Counted from the stretch's first letter, positions 22,533 to 33,618 are shown. The stretch is DNA of 64,000 nucleotides from Ophiobolus disseminans (GCA_010093685.1 MU006238.1:791954-855953); one strand, 5' to 3'. Notes: a model not told the origin generated them from the sequence alone. Numbers and translations are program-made.

Positions 22533-24527
22533 ATGAGCAACCCAGAACGCGAAGGGCATGTTACACCGCCATCATCAACGTCTCCCGAACTGCACACCGC
22601 CATGGCGTTGGAAGACACTGTGCTGCCTGCTTCATACCAACAGTCGTCTGCATTCGCGCTAGACCGGCTACCGTCACTGTCTAGTCTCACCGACCCAGAA
22701 AACAAAGGCCATACATCCATATTCGACTCCTCGAATTCGTCACAGATCCCTGGCATGGCACAGCAAAATCAACACAACGGGTACACTCAAGCCGCACACG
22801 GAGATATGGTATCTCCTACTCTTGCACAACACAATCCAGTTGTTCATGCTACTTCTCCTTCTACCATGACATTCCGACAGATACTCGACATCCCAATCGT
22901 CAATGTGCCCCAGCAGACTGGACCTCCAGCAACCACAGCAACTCGTCCACCAAATGGCTTCCTTCTCCGTGAGATGGTCCCTCGCCAGAACGATTTCTCT
23001 AATCAGCAAATGCTGCACCGATTTATCAGTTGGGGGGCGATCACCGACCCATACCCGCACTACCTTTTCTCGGAGGTAAAAGACCTCATAAACTGGGTGC
23101 TGGAGTTGTTCACAGTCAAGCTCAATGCAATGCTTGATAGCGAAGCTCTGAATCGTCCGAAAACGAAGTTAATCAGGAGCGTCAAACCTGGCAAGGGCGA
23201 GGGTCACGAGGAGCTGGCCAAGTGGGCTCGAACAGGACAGCGAAAACACCTTCAATTTCGCATGTATAACGATTGGGTTACACTGCTCGAGACCTTCAAT
23301 CTCGATAGCTATCTTGAGCTGAGTATCGCTGATCTGATGGAGCTGATCACCGAAGCACACCGGCGGGTCTTTGGAAATGTCCCGTCTGGACTTGTAGCTC
23401 CACAGCTGCAGACTCCCGCACCTTTTGCTCGACCACCTGCTGTCTGGCAGCAGCGCAATGAAAATAGCTTCCCATCGCTGGACGCAAGCACGTCGCTAAT
23501 TGCTCCCCAATCAATCGCACATCAGTCATTTGCCAATCGGAGCAGTATAGGCCGCAAGAAGTTTTCAGTCTTTATGGACGATAACGAGTCGCCTGCATTT
23601 GCGTCTCGTGGAAATACCGATGCTCTCCGCGACACGTCAAATACACCGAAAGCGTTACCACTCATGATGACGGTGGCAGAACATAATTCACGGGCGCGAT
23701 CGATCGCTGCTGAGGATAACAGCCATCTGGTCACATCAGGCAAACGCAAAGCCAGTCCGAGCATAGGCGACTATGATCAACCATTCAAGATAGCCCGTCA
23801 TGATATGATACGCTTCAGCTCTACAGCAGCGACTGAGATAGTCAACGAAGACCTCATCGACCCTGAACTTCTGGACACTGTCGCCTCTTCTTCAACAATG
23901 CAGAACTTCCCTTCTGGCGAAATCGATATCCGTTCGTATATCGAGACGCTTCGAAAAGACTTCTCACACCGGCCCATTGGATTTGAAGAGATCGAAATGA
24001 TTGATACTCCGCTCCCGCCTGATTCTGCAGCGGCCGCGACCAACGAATGGCTGATCGAGCAGATCAAGGGTGTGTGGCAACAGTTGCCACCGTTCCGGTG
24101 CCTTCCCACTCCCATGTCAAGCGACCACTCTCAGTTTGCGCGATGCGTTCGGTTCGCGCAGTTACACTCACAGGAGGACGTGAAGTGGAGAGTGCATCAC
24201 ACCCATGTCGCAGAGATCGAGAAGCGGGCAAACTGGTATGGCATGGAGATGCTCCAAGGGCGAACAGAAATCACTTTCGAATCAAACGACCCGGATGACC
24301 GTCGTAGAGAGTTTGAAGCCTTGTTAGCTATGCGCTTTGCAAAGGGCAAACCCGATACTGCTTACATAGCGGCAAGCATTGGCATGATCTATGATGTGAT
24401 GGACAAGCAGGCAGCTCCTAGCTATGTCTTAGGGATGCTGACAGACGAGGAGAAGGCGCGTTATCCTCAACAGGTTGAACTCTGGGAGAAACGTCATGCT
24501 GCATTCTTGACTCATACATCCAAATAA
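22533..24527 (+). CDS. Unrecognised protein with family A-like C-terminal domain (family B protein 1)
   Basis: A single exon of 664 residues, intact. Residues 1-130 are disordered (Ser/Thr/Pro/Gln). Residues about 145-280 look folded and helical (HYLFSEVKDLINWVLELF, WVTLLETFNLDSYLELSI). A disordered linker with a basic NLS-like stretch (GKRKASPS, about 410) follows. The C-terminal 190 residues contain IDIRSYIETLRKDF, then ARCVRFAQLHSQEDVKW...HTHVAEIEKRANWYGM (from about 535). The same order of short blocks occurs in the broken gene at 25034-26624 (RPYVELLESL, ARCIRYAQSHAQQQLSW, HVALIVERTNQY), so the two are paralogues. A looser version is seen in the C-termini of the genes at 42.5 and 44.3 kb. 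No known domain is recognised. Confidence 0.7.
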   Translation: MSNPEREGHVTPPSSTSPELHTAMALEDTVLPASYQQSSAFALDRLPSLSSLTDPENKGHTSIFDSSNSSQIPGMAQQNQHNGYTQAAHGDMVSPTLAQHNPVVHATSPSTMTFRQILDIPIVNVPQQTGPPATTATRPPNGFLLREMVPRQNDFSNQQMLHRFISWGAITDPYPHYLFSEVKDLINWVLELFTVKLNAMLDSEALNRPKTKLIRSVKPGKGEGHEELAKWARTGQRKHLQFRMYNDWVTLLETFNLDSYLELSIADLMELITEAHRRVFGNVPSGLVAPQLQTPAPFARPPAVWQQRNENSFPSLDASTSLIAPQSIAHQSFANRSSIGRKKFSVFMDDNESPAFASRGNTDALRDTSNTPKALPLMMTVAEHNSRARSIAAEDNSHLVTSGKRKASPSIGDYDQPFKIARHDMIRFSSTAATEIVNEDLIDPELLDTVASSSTMQNFPSGEIDIRSYIETLRKDFSHRPIGFEEIEMIDTPLPPDSAAAATNEWLIEQIKGVWQQLPPFRCLPTPMSSDHSQFARCVRFAQLHSQEDVKWRVHHTHVAEIEKRANWYGMEMLQGRTEITFESNDPDDRRREFEALLAMRFAKGKPDTAYIAASIGMIYDVMDKQAAPSYVLGMLTDEEKARYPQQVELWEKRHAAFLTHTSK

Positions 24528-25033
24528 GCAACAGGAGGGAATGAGCCGAAGGAGGAACAGGTGGAAACTATGGCCAATTATTTAAGATCACGCATTTGTG
24601 AGTACCTAGTGTAGTTGAGATTACAATCAAGAGTCATGTTAGAATAAGTCAAAATTCGTCCTTGGACACGTCCATGAATTTTCCCGCATGAGCATATCCT
24701 TATCATAGCTACGGAGACAACCATGGGTAGATAAATGTAGACAGACCTGAGGGAACCATAGTTTATTCGCATGCCTCGGATTCATCAACTACCTAGGTAT
24801 GGTGGTGGATGTTTAGCCTCACAAGACTGCTTGGCAATCTGTCACGTGACCGTGGAAAGAAATTCCAGCGTGATACTTACACATCGTTGAGAAAGGGTAC
24901 AGTTAATTCGACTCGAATACTTCTGTCGCAAGAATTCCCCTCGATTTTTTTATATTCTCACGTCATGATTCCTCCGACCGCAATCGCACAAGGAGCAATC
25001 ATCACACAAGTTCCGCAAACACAAGCATAAACC
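24528..25033. other. Intergenic
   Basis: About 500 bases. No supported coding sequence. ATTTTTTTATATTC at about 24943-24956 is a possible TATA element about 80 bases upstream of the ATG at 25034. Confidence 0.4.
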
Positions 25034-26624
25034 ATGAAGATCGCACAACATCCGGCACGAAGTATGGAACATACAACACTCGCCACAGCTATAGTAGCTC
25101 CGAATTCCTCTGCAGAGGCAATTATCATGCCAAAAGATCAAAGCCTCAAGCGAAAGGTGGACGAAGCCATCGGCAAGAACGGTGAAGCGTGGCCGCAATA
25201 TGGCCAAAAATGGAAACGACAGAAGACATCTGTACTGGCCGAATTTGGAGGATTACAACGCTCTGACCCTGAGGTTCTTTCCAGCGAAAGCGTCAAAGCA
25301 TGCGCGATGCCTGCCCACCGCCAGGTGGATGCGCACCCGACCCCAAGCACTCTACAACAAGGTGCACTTCATAGGAATGAAACAGTGGTGCCCGCCCTAT
25401 CGATCGACCAAGCCGGCGTTCGCGACAGCGGTGTCCTACAACAGCTGCCGAACAAGCTCCCTACCAACGCATATCAGCGCTCAAAGCTGGATCAGCATGG
25501 CGATTTGCTTGTGGAGGGATATTCGAATAATTCAGTGCAGAGGACGAGCCTATCTCCATCCAGCCTTCGATGCGTACACCAGACCATCGACTTGTTATAT
25601 CGGTCGCCAGATCACGAATGTCTCTGGGTGCACCGGCGCCACAAAATCGAACGACTGAAGCCAACTAAGCGGCAGCTAAAAGCGTTGATAGGGAGCGGAA
25701 ATTCAAGTGCGACACGAGTGCACAGCTCGCAAAGGAGAAACTTGATTAAGCGCCATCGCGTTCCCCTGAACTGCATCCCTTCATGAATAGCACCGCGCTT
25801 CTGGACTCTGCAATTGGAGTGCAACCAGTGCAGAAACAGGTGTTCACTCTCAAGAAGCTGCATCGAAAGATCACTCTTTTGAATTGGGCAGGGATGTGGT
25901 GGCCTGCGCCAAATGTCTTTCGAGCACGAAATGGGATTGTTTCACCTTCAGTCATTGACTCACAAGTGTCTCAGTCAGACTATACATCGCAAGCGATTCC
26001 ATCGATCACGTCTCCACCTCCACAGTCGCGAATTCAGTTACTGCAATCGCCCCTCACTGCACACATCGAACCGCCCTCGCAACCAGAGACCCAGCAGCAC
26101 AATATGAGCAATCCTCAGACGTCGTTCGTTCCCCACAAGTGCCACAGACGGGCACCTACAGCATAATGAACAACTACGACAGTCAAGACTATCGACCCTA
26201 TGTGGAGCTTCTGGAAAGCCTGGGAGACCCCATTTGCAAATTCGGCTCTAAGGACACCGGGTACACACGCCTCGAGCCGCAGCCTTATCTACGCGAGATG
26301 AACAGTTGGCTACTCAGCTTGCTGCCCCAATACTAGCCTAGCATAAACCTCCGCGCTCTACCGAAACCAGCGAAGGACGACGGTACTGTTCTCGCTCGAT
26401 GCATTCGTTATGCGCAGTCTCATGCTCAGCAACAGTTGAGCTGGATCTTGCATCCTATTCATGTGGCGCTGATTGTCGAGCGGACGAACCAGTATGATAT
26501 TGAGCTTGTGCCTCCTCCTGAGGAGAAGGACGTAGATGAACGAGATCTCAGTCAGCGTCTGCGGTTGGAAAACTCGGTTCTGTACTTACGCTCCTTGGAT
26601 GAAGAAGGCTCCCAGCTCAAGTAA
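25034..26624 (+). pseudogene. Family B protein 2, probable pseudogene in three frames with a nonsense codon
   Basis: Open segments at 25034-25786, 25783-26166 and 26139-26624 lie in three different frames but together resemble the intact gene at 22533-24527. The first has NLS-like basic runs (LKRKVDEAIG, KWKRQK). The second is Ser/Pro/Gln-rich. The third carries YRPYVELLESLGDPI, NSWLLSLLPQY, a TAG stop at 26334-26336, then in the same frame ARCIRYAQSHAQQQLSW and HVALIVERTNQYDIEL. The match across the TAG shows that downstream sequence was coding. The TAG could arise from CAG by one C-to-T change. The frame changes might be introns rather than frameshifts, since no unambiguous splice pairs were found. 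Either way the TAG within the conserved domain argues for loss of function. Confidence 0.55.
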
Positions 26625-27032
26625 CTGGCAGATTGCTCAGACGGTGTCATTAGGTTTCAGTAGCTTCAGGGGTGCAACTGTACTTCTAGCAGTGTTCATT
26701 GTGTCGGGATAATGGTAATTATAGGTGATGTCAGTATGTTTAATCGTGTAGACGTTGTGTAAAATAGCGCTGGGCGCTACTCGCTATCCGAGGTAGTCAG
26801 TTCTATGGTTCACACGTAGCTAGTGTACCACACTTTTGGAAAATTTCTCTACAACAGGCTTCAATTGGATGACCATAGAGCAGTGTTTTTTGTTGATGCT
26901 TCCGTAGGATGGGTGATAGTAGGCCACGCAATTTCAGTTGCGGTATATATATATCAGCCGCAAATGTACTTCGTACTTCTTTAATTAACATATCTCCCAA
27001 CACCGCACATTCACACAAACATTCCGACCATC
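26625..27032. promoter_or_regulatory. Intergenic with TATA-like run upstream of the AT-hook gene
   Basis: About 400 bases. An alternating TATATATATAT run at 26944-26954 lies about 80 bases before the ATG at 27033 and is the best core-promoter candidate. No coding sequence is supported. Confidence 0.35.
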
Positions 27033-27923
27033 ATGTCGCCACCCAAAATACCTCCAAGATCGGATACTCCAGCTGCGTGCTCGCCAACAAGTATTCACAT
27101 CACATCCACTTCAAGTGTCTCTGACAACGAATGCTCATCAACGACGGAACCAGGAGACTTAACAGTTGGACGGAAGAGAGAAGAGATCACTCTTCCAGAC
27201 CCTTCTGCCCCCGTGAAGCGTAAGCGTGGTCGGCCCCGAAAGAACCCGCTCCCGGATCAGAACAGAAGCCAGTCCACTTCGCCAGATGCCCCTCCGAAGC
27301 GAGGACCGGGTCGTCCTCGAAAGGATGGTAATATTAACAGAAAGCGTGCCGCACCAAAGGAAGCCACTGCGCCCCAGACTAGACGAGTCTCACCAAGATT
27401 GCCAGGGACGCACGATCCTCAGCCGAACCATGAAGAGGATGGAACCGCTCCAGACAAGCAGTTCTCTGAAGTCAAAACTTCAGCCCCAACCAGTAGCCCC
27501 ATCGATAGCTTCGCCGAAGAACCCGACTGCAATGTTGGTAGCCATGTCGAACGTCAGATCAAGCGCACGTCCGGAGCAAGAGAACAAGCCGCCGAATTGT
27601 CGGACGGAGAGCAAGATCTCGATGACTCCACTGATGTCGAAGAGACTCCTGAGAGCGACTGGGAGAAGGAGAGGAAGGTAGCATGTATGATGTATGATGA
27701 ACCTCTACAAGAACACCGCGCGCGCTATGAAGAGTTCCTGGCGCCAGAATATGATCTGCCAGATGGGTCGGAACACGAGGGCGGGCTTACCGCATCATCT
27801 TTGGTGCCGCTTTTAGCGGCTGCTTCGAAAGAAGTTTCAACAGACTTGTTTCAGGGAGTTAACGATGTTCCGCAGCTGTTAAAAGCTAGTGCAGAACCTT
27901 TCGATGTGGTCAAGGCATGGTAA
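27033..27923 (+). CDS. AT-hook DNA-binding protein
   Basis: A single exon of 296 residues. Two AT-hooks are plain: KRKRGRPRKN (about 62-71) and KRGPGRPRKD (about 89-98). AT-hooks insert an Arg-Gly-Arg-Pro core into the minor groove of A/T-rich DNA, so the protein should be nuclear and chromatin-associated. The flanking sequence is basic and Pro/Ser-rich (KRAAPKEATAPQTRRVSPRLPG). The C-terminal half is acidic (SDGEQDLDDSTDVEETPESDWEKE), followed by a short, possibly helical end (LVPLLAAASKEVSTDLFQGV). No catalytic domain is present. It sits between the broken family B gene and a decayed F-box gene. No direct link to family A can be shown. Confidence 0.75.
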   Translation: MSPPKIPPRSDTPAACSPTSIHITSTSSVSDNECSSTTEPGDLTVGRKREEITLPDPSAPVKRKRGRPRKNPLPDQNRSQSTSPDAPPKRGPGRPRKDGNINRKRAAPKEATAPQTRRVSPRLPGTHDPQPNHEEDGTAPDKQFSEVKTSAPTSSPIDSFAEEPDCNVGSHVERQIKRTSGAREQAAELSDGEQDLDDSTDVEETPESDWEKERKVACMMYDEPLQEHRARYEEFLAPEYDLPDGSEHEGGLTASSLVPLLAAASKEVSTDLFQGVNDVPQLLKASAEPFDVVKAW

Positions 27924-28165
27924 TGGCAGGGATGCCTGGCGGGGACGCGGCATCTTACTGCTGGCTGTTCACGAAGCAGTGGATGTTTCCAAGAGGTTCT
28001 GGGGTTAAAGAGTCGGGGTAGTTCTGCCGGCAGCGGCCAAGGAGCATTGGCCCTGTTGGCAACACCTTTCGACTAATTTTGTCGCACTTGTCGACTGAAA
28101 TTTCGAGCAGTTAGCAACCGAAATTTCGAGCAGTTAGCAACCACCCTATCGACACACCCCACACC

Positions 28166-29389
28166 ATGGCCAACATCAGCAGTCTTACAGATGAGCTTCT
28201 TTTGGTGGTCACTGCAAATCTCGCCGAGGATGAATACATCCTCCAGAGCTTGTCTCTCTCCTCGAAGCAGCTCAATCGCGTCGCCAAACAGCAGCTTTAC
28301 ACGATGGTCAAAGTCGACCCCAAGTCGATCCCGTTCCTTCTACGCACGCTCATTAGCTGACGGACGTGCGCTCTCTTCGTCAAAGAGATTGCTCTTGTCC
28401 TCTATACCAACCAGACGGTCGACACTGGCGACGTGAGCATGGAGACACTCAAGACCGACGCCATGGTGGCTATCGAGGCAGTGGAAGAACCAGTGGAAAA
28501 CAGGCTGACGGCATGGAACAAGACAATAGCTTCCGGGTACCTTTCCTGCCTCGCAGGTGTCGCCCTCGCTTTGGTGCCAAACCTAAAAGCACTTTACATC
28601 GCTCCTTGGGTGGGCCAGCCGATCGCGACTGATCCTCTTGTGGCGTTGTTTGGCTACTCTGTCCCTCCGTCATGGACCTTGGCCGGCTTCCAATAACTCG
28701 AACAACTCACAGTTCAGGCCGCTCAGCTGGGCATACTCGCAGTAACCTTCCCGCGATTACGGACCCTTCTGATTGCCAACATCGATCGGCGCATCATATT
28801 TCAGCATCACAACATTGTCGAACAACCCTCGCTCCAGAAGATAGGAGCGTATTGGGAACATATAGGCTGAGTGCGGGCGGTACCTTGGCAGACAAACCTC
28901 GACTTATCCCCCAAGCCCAGTCTCGGTCGCCTACTGCACGCAGTGTGTGGTGCTCCTCGATTGTCATCCATTCTGTTAAATTTGACTCTTAATCTGCGTT
29001 TGAACGATGATTACAAGCCTTGGTACCTTACCCGCGTGCTCGATCAGTACGCTAGCATAGCAAACACTGTTGGGGAGCTCAGCATCATTATCCCTGCCGA
29101 GCAAGGATATGAATTGAAAAAAACGGTTCCTGCCGTTGACTTCCTCTCGTTTCTCCGATTACGCAAGCTATCAGTGCCATACCAGGCTCTTAGCTTCTAC
29201 ACAAACGGTACATTCACGCGGTTCGACGTTGTCTTCCCGCGAACCCTTGAGCAACTGGAAATCTACTACCCTCAGGCGATGATGATACTGTAGCTGAGGG
29301 AGTTGTTGGCTGCTAGAAACTGCGTGCCGAAGCTCAAGGTGCTCGACATCTTCACGTATGATCGAAATGCTGGGATCAAGATCGCTATT
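28166..29389 (+). pseudogene. F-box/leucine-rich type gene, decayed by four in-frame stops and an LTR insertion
   Basis: One frame reads MANISSLTDELLLVVTANLA (an F-box-like start) through leucine-rich segments (LALVPNLKALYIAPW, TFPRLRTLLIANI, LSFLRLRKLSVP, FPRTLEQLEIYYP, VPKLKVLDIF) up to 29389. It is interrupted only by TGA 28358, TAA 28694, TGA 28868 and TAG 29291. No frameshift is needed. Each stop is one C-to-T step from CGA, CAA, CGA or CAG. At 29390 a solo LTR has landed. Beyond its second CTATT target copy the same frame stays open for about 40 more codons to a TAG near 29676. The intact protein would have been roughly 450 residues, an F-box protein with leucine-rich repeats. Nonsense-only decay fits RIP or long neutral drift under transitions. 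Confidence 0.75.
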
Positions 29390-29551
29390 TGTCGGATGTA
29401 GGAGACAGAGCAAATGTGAGAATAAGGTTGTTGTATTGAGAGAGCTACATAGAGCAATTATATACACAACATGATGAGTAAGCCAGTGACTAAGAGTCAC
29501 GTGGAGATGCAGTCCACAGTGTGCCATGTGAACTAAGGTGCCAGGCTGACA
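29390..29551. repeat. Solo LTR (162 bp) of a Ty1/copia element with CTATT target-site duplication
   Basis: The segment begins TGTCGGATG and ends GGCTGACA. It is flanked by the direct repeat CTATT at 29385-29389 and 29552-29556. The same 162-bp sequence, about 95% identical by eye (7-8 differences), lies at 62905-63066 next to a copia polymerase remnant, which identifies it as an LTR. No internal retroelement sequence is present, so it is a solo LTR left by LTR-LTR recombination. Orientation, judged from the other copy, is with the element reading on the minus strand. Confidence 0.9.
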
Positions 29552-29556
29552 CTATT

Positions 29557-30860
29557 CATGGGAATTCACCCCTCGGCCACCAGTGGTTCCCGGCTCTCCA
29601 TATACCTGTCCGGCCCTCATCGACACGAGTATCGAGTAGAACACCCGGATATCTATCAACTGCATTTGTCTCGCTGTAGGACGTGTCAAAACGACTTCAA
29701 ACGACATCAGCACGAGTCCCCATAGGGTTCAGAGGCAAGGTATCACCAGTGATGCACAAGGCAGGGAAAGCGCAGGCTTGCATTGCGCTTCATGTTAAAC
29801 GGACAGGCGTTGCGGTCCGGCTTCGAAAGTTAGACGAAAACATGCCGATGCTTGTAGTTTACTGCACGAAGGATTGGTCATTAGACAACATCAAAAGTAC
29901 ATTTCGGTTACATGAATTCAAGATCCGTTTAACACTGAGACCTCTGGAAGTATCGCGGTAGCAGCTATGCTAACAATGATACCCCAAATATATTCGCAGT
30001 GAACGTGTATGTCATGTGACATCATTTGCCAGCATCAGGTTTGACTACTCCGCTACCCCGCTACCCCGCACTAATCAAAAACGTTCGAGCTGTATAGAAT
30101 GGAGTTGATGTTCTCATTTTGCATCTTTTTTCTGGACTGATAACGTTTTCCTGATATGTGGAAATTGAAATGATGAGTAGCATTCACATAGCTGCAACTG
30201 CCTGAATGTGTGTAAGAGTGTGACTACCGAATCCGCGTGGCTGGGAACGGAAAGAACTAGACCCTGAGAGAAACGCATCTTGGACAGCGTAAAGAGTCAG
30301 CTAGCACGCTTCGTCCCGCCCGTGCTTCTCAACCTGGCTGCTGCAACTTCAACATGGTCAATGCATAGCACCTTCCATCGACAACATTCATTCCAAATTC
30401 TCAACCTTCTACCTGCGCGCCTAAAACTAAAAGCTTTTCATCATCTCTCAAATTGTTCGTTCCATTCATTAAATCTGTCAGATAACAGGGTTCTGATGAG
30501 AATTGCCAACATGTGAGAAGGAGGGTTGAGGAAGAAGTTGGTTGATTGATAGAGACTATCGAAGAGAGCAAATATATATCCTCCTGTTACATAAGCAGTG
30601 ATGAAACATGCTACTCCTAAGTAGGTGTAGATGCTGACAAGAATGATAAGTGTTGGGGTTCAACGTGTATATTGCTGTGACTATGTAGTGCAGTCTCAGA
30701 GGGATGAGACGGAAAGCCACCCTGTCCTAGTCCCTCTTGGGACTAGGGGGTCTATGGAACGTGCTATCTTCAACTCCGTTCCCTTCTACCCAAATCTACC
30801 TCATATCTGACAAAATTCTGTGTCAACCGTGACGACACTGACTAAAGGTACAGCCTCGAG
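29557..30860. other. Mostly non-coding stretch with decayed fragments
   Basis: The first ~120 bases continue the frame of the broken F-box gene. Open frames at 29683-29961 and 30280-30516 lack motifs and are not called. A perfect hairpin lies at 30726-30747. No other structure was recognised. Confidence 0.4.
30726..30747. repeat. Perfect 9-bp hairpin with TCTT loop
   Basis: CCTAGTCCC (30726-30734), loop TCTT, GGGACTAGG (30739-30747). It lies about 115 bases upstream of the family A gene starting at 30861, between genes. It could be an operator-like palindrome, the end of a small inverted-repeat element, or chance. Confidence 0.5.
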
Positions 30861-32070
30861 ATGGCTAAAGTTCCTGTTACGAAGAAGGCCGTCGGCGTCG
30901 GCACCATCAAAGCGCATGTCAAGCGCACCGGCGCTCAACAGACAGTAATGATTCAGCGTCCCAGCGTGCCCAGGATCGGGAAGAGGAACCGCGAAAACTC
31001 AGAGAGAATCTTCGGACGCAACTTCCCTTCCCATCGTCTTCGATTCCCCCACACGGGCAATATCACGGCCGCAGAGCAAATTGTCTTTTTAACAGAGTCA
31101 GGCCTACGCTCGTATGGTGCCATCAATCGTCTTGTATAGAACGGGCTAGACACCCAGACATTGGTCTTTAAGATCAGTACGTGCTAGAATTGGCCTCGGC
31201 GAGTACAGACTAACTGGCACAGATCACAGTCGCAGCTTCCCCAAGTACTCATGCAAGAACAACAGTGTGGGCACAGCCATGCGAGGCATCATGCGCGAAC
31301 ATGGCCATCAGAACTGGACGATCACTGGCTATAAGAGCGGACGCTTTCAAGCCACCAAGCTCGCGCCGAATAACCTGATTCTCTCCGGGTTTACGCTATA
31401 CTGCGAGGACTTTCCCTCCAAGATCAGCAACGCTGAGGGCCGGATTGGCAATGTATTGTTGGAAGCTCTCGCCATCGACGTCACCCGCTTCCCCGGGGGC
31501 GACGATGCACTGGACCTCACACACTGCGCGATCTGGTCCGTCAACAACCCAGGCTCTGGCTTCCTCTACCCTCGCGACTTCCAGTGGCTCACAGCTCAAC
31601 TCGATGGCCCTCCACCCGTCCTCCGCGTCAACCAAGATCATGCGGCCTTTGCACGCTGGAAGGAAGCCAAGAAGGCATGGAAGAGGGCGGCTGAAAAGGC
31701 TCGTAAACGCCTCGACAATGGTGACAAGCTTTCCCACTCGCTCATGACAAAGGAGACGAAAGATGGTCAGACTACGGCTGAGCGGGTCGCGCAGGCAGAG
31801 CTTGACGGCCGTATCAAGGCTCCTATACCCATAGCTACCGTTGTCAGGAGGGAAATTACCGTGAACACAGCGCGAGTGCCGAAGTCAGACGCAGATCCCA
31901 CCGCCGTGGCAGTCACTCAGTATCTCGCTAGCTTTCCTCCCCCGTTGCCTCCTGTACCTTTGATCTCAGTTGGCCCACAGCCCCTCTACATAAGTCCCCA
32001 ATCTGGGCCATCTTCAGATCCAGGCGGTGCTGCCAACCTCGACAGCCTTTCCGACGAGGATACTGAATAG
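30861..32070 (+). pseudogene. Family A protein 2, with an in-frame stop before its intron
   Basis: Exon 1 (30861-31176) and exon 2 (31223-32070) are joined by a 46-bp intron (GTACGTG, branch ACTAAC, CAG). The basic N-terminus (MAKVPVTKKAVGVGTIKAHVK) is followed by the first family block (FPHTGNITAAEQIVFL...INRLV). TAG at 31137-31139 falls exactly where the paralogues read on ('R-x-x-x-NG'), and NGLDTQTLVFKI follows in frame. Exon 2 has GTAMRGIMREHGHQNWTI and the second block, GDDALDLTHCAIWSVNNPG...YPRDFQWL. The first TAG (from CAG by C-to-T) probably kills the gene. A second TAG at 32068 is followed immediately by an in-frame ATG and an open frame to 32385 (FSRPKMPVEHSPSDEI), so the native C-terminus may have been longer. 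Confidence 0.65.
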
Positions 32071-32385
32071 ATGACGGAAGTCGCTCCTCCCAGGTTCTCA
32101 AGGCCAAAAATGCCTGTCGAGCACTCCCCTAGCGACGAGATCCTGCCAGCAACCGGCATGTCCCCGGCTGGAACTCTAGGCACTGTCGACAGCTTCGACG
32201 TCTTTCCACAGAACGATATCGAGGAGTTGATGATTTTTACTCCTCCCGTGACCTCAAGTTCAGAGATATATGCTAACCACTTTTCCAAACTCGCTGCCTC
32301 AGCAGCCCCCGGTGTGCCCACCTGTACAGAAGGAGGTGGCATGCTATACAGCTTTCCAGGTTTTCACCGCAGTCAGTACTCGTAG

Positions 32386-33618
32386 TTTCAGAATCCTCTG
32401 GGCACCTCGCAGGCGCCAGTGTTATATCTCGGCAACTTTCAAGAGTTCTGGCGTTTCCGGCCACGAGGCTTTCAGAACTCGTTGAGAACCCTATACGCAT
32501 GATTTACAGCACGCTGAGTCAATCCCGGGCTCGACAAGGCGACGTGCGCTTCGATTCTCCGGCCTCTGGGTTTGTAGGGTAGATGTCGAAATCTTTCGTC
32601 ATTTTGGGATCACTTAAGTTCTTGATGTCTAGCATGACTTCGGAGCAAAATTCTTTCACATCCATTTGGCAATCAAGCTACAACTAAACCACCCCCTATC
32701 TAAACGTTTAATGAAGAAAGTGATTGTGCTATCTTGATTGTGATATCAAGCCAGAGTCTCACTGAGTACCATACCCTTGACCTCTCCCAGATTCTACCTC
32801 CTGTCATCATTCTCGAAGTGACCTACATCACAGTATCCAACAGTTTAAGTCTCCAAAGTTTTATTGCGTTTGACTCAAGATTGCATGGCCAACGCTCGTT
32901 TCGCACTTGTACCAATAGAACATCGGAGACATTCCCGTGGCTACACGTGAATACTGTGTTGCAGTACGAAAGTCCATGTATACACCTACTCGGCTCCCTT
33001 GACCACGCATGAATACAGCTGATTTGATCATTGCTAATGCATCAAACACGGATGCTCGAAAACAAACAGTGAGAATAGCGCATGAGTAGTGGACAACAAT
33101 CTTGATTTGACGCGCGCTATGTACATCCTGACGCATTTACAAGTATATACACATTTGAGATGCATTGGTACCCTCAACTCCTCGCCTGCTGCGCCACTGC
33201 TCGCACTCCATCAAGCACAGGCCCCAATCCAGACACGCGCTCTTGAAGATCAACAGTGCGTGTCCACTGCCGCTGCTAGCGCGCACCTGGCAAACGATGC
33301 ACAAGATCAAACATTGCCTTACTCAGCCCAAATCTGAGCCCCTGATTGGCCCAACCTCCCCTTCTTCGTCACTGCTGTCGGGCGTATCCAAAAACGCAAC
33401 AAGGATCTGACAGTCTGGCTCGGGCCGCTTGTTTGGCTTGGCGACGGTAACGCCTGCCAAGTTTAAGATATTCGCGACTCCAGCCTCATCGTGGAGTCGT
33501 AAAATCGCTGTGTGCAATTAGTTGAAAACGTTTTTTCCACCCAGTGCCCAGTCAATTGCTCCACCACTTCAACTGCACTCTTTCCACCATCGGGCTTTCG
33601 CTTCAACACCGTTGCAAG
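32386..33618. other. Intergenic
   Basis: About 1.2 kb between two same-strand family A genes. The first 200 bases may be remnant 3' coding sequence of the preceding gene. The rest shows no supported gene, RNA or repeat. Confidence 0.4.

Noticed and set aside
29683..29961. 92-codon frame with an HVKRTG string also seen in the gene at 30861
   Set aside because: The shared string is six residues only and the rest does not align; it starts at a non-ATG codon.
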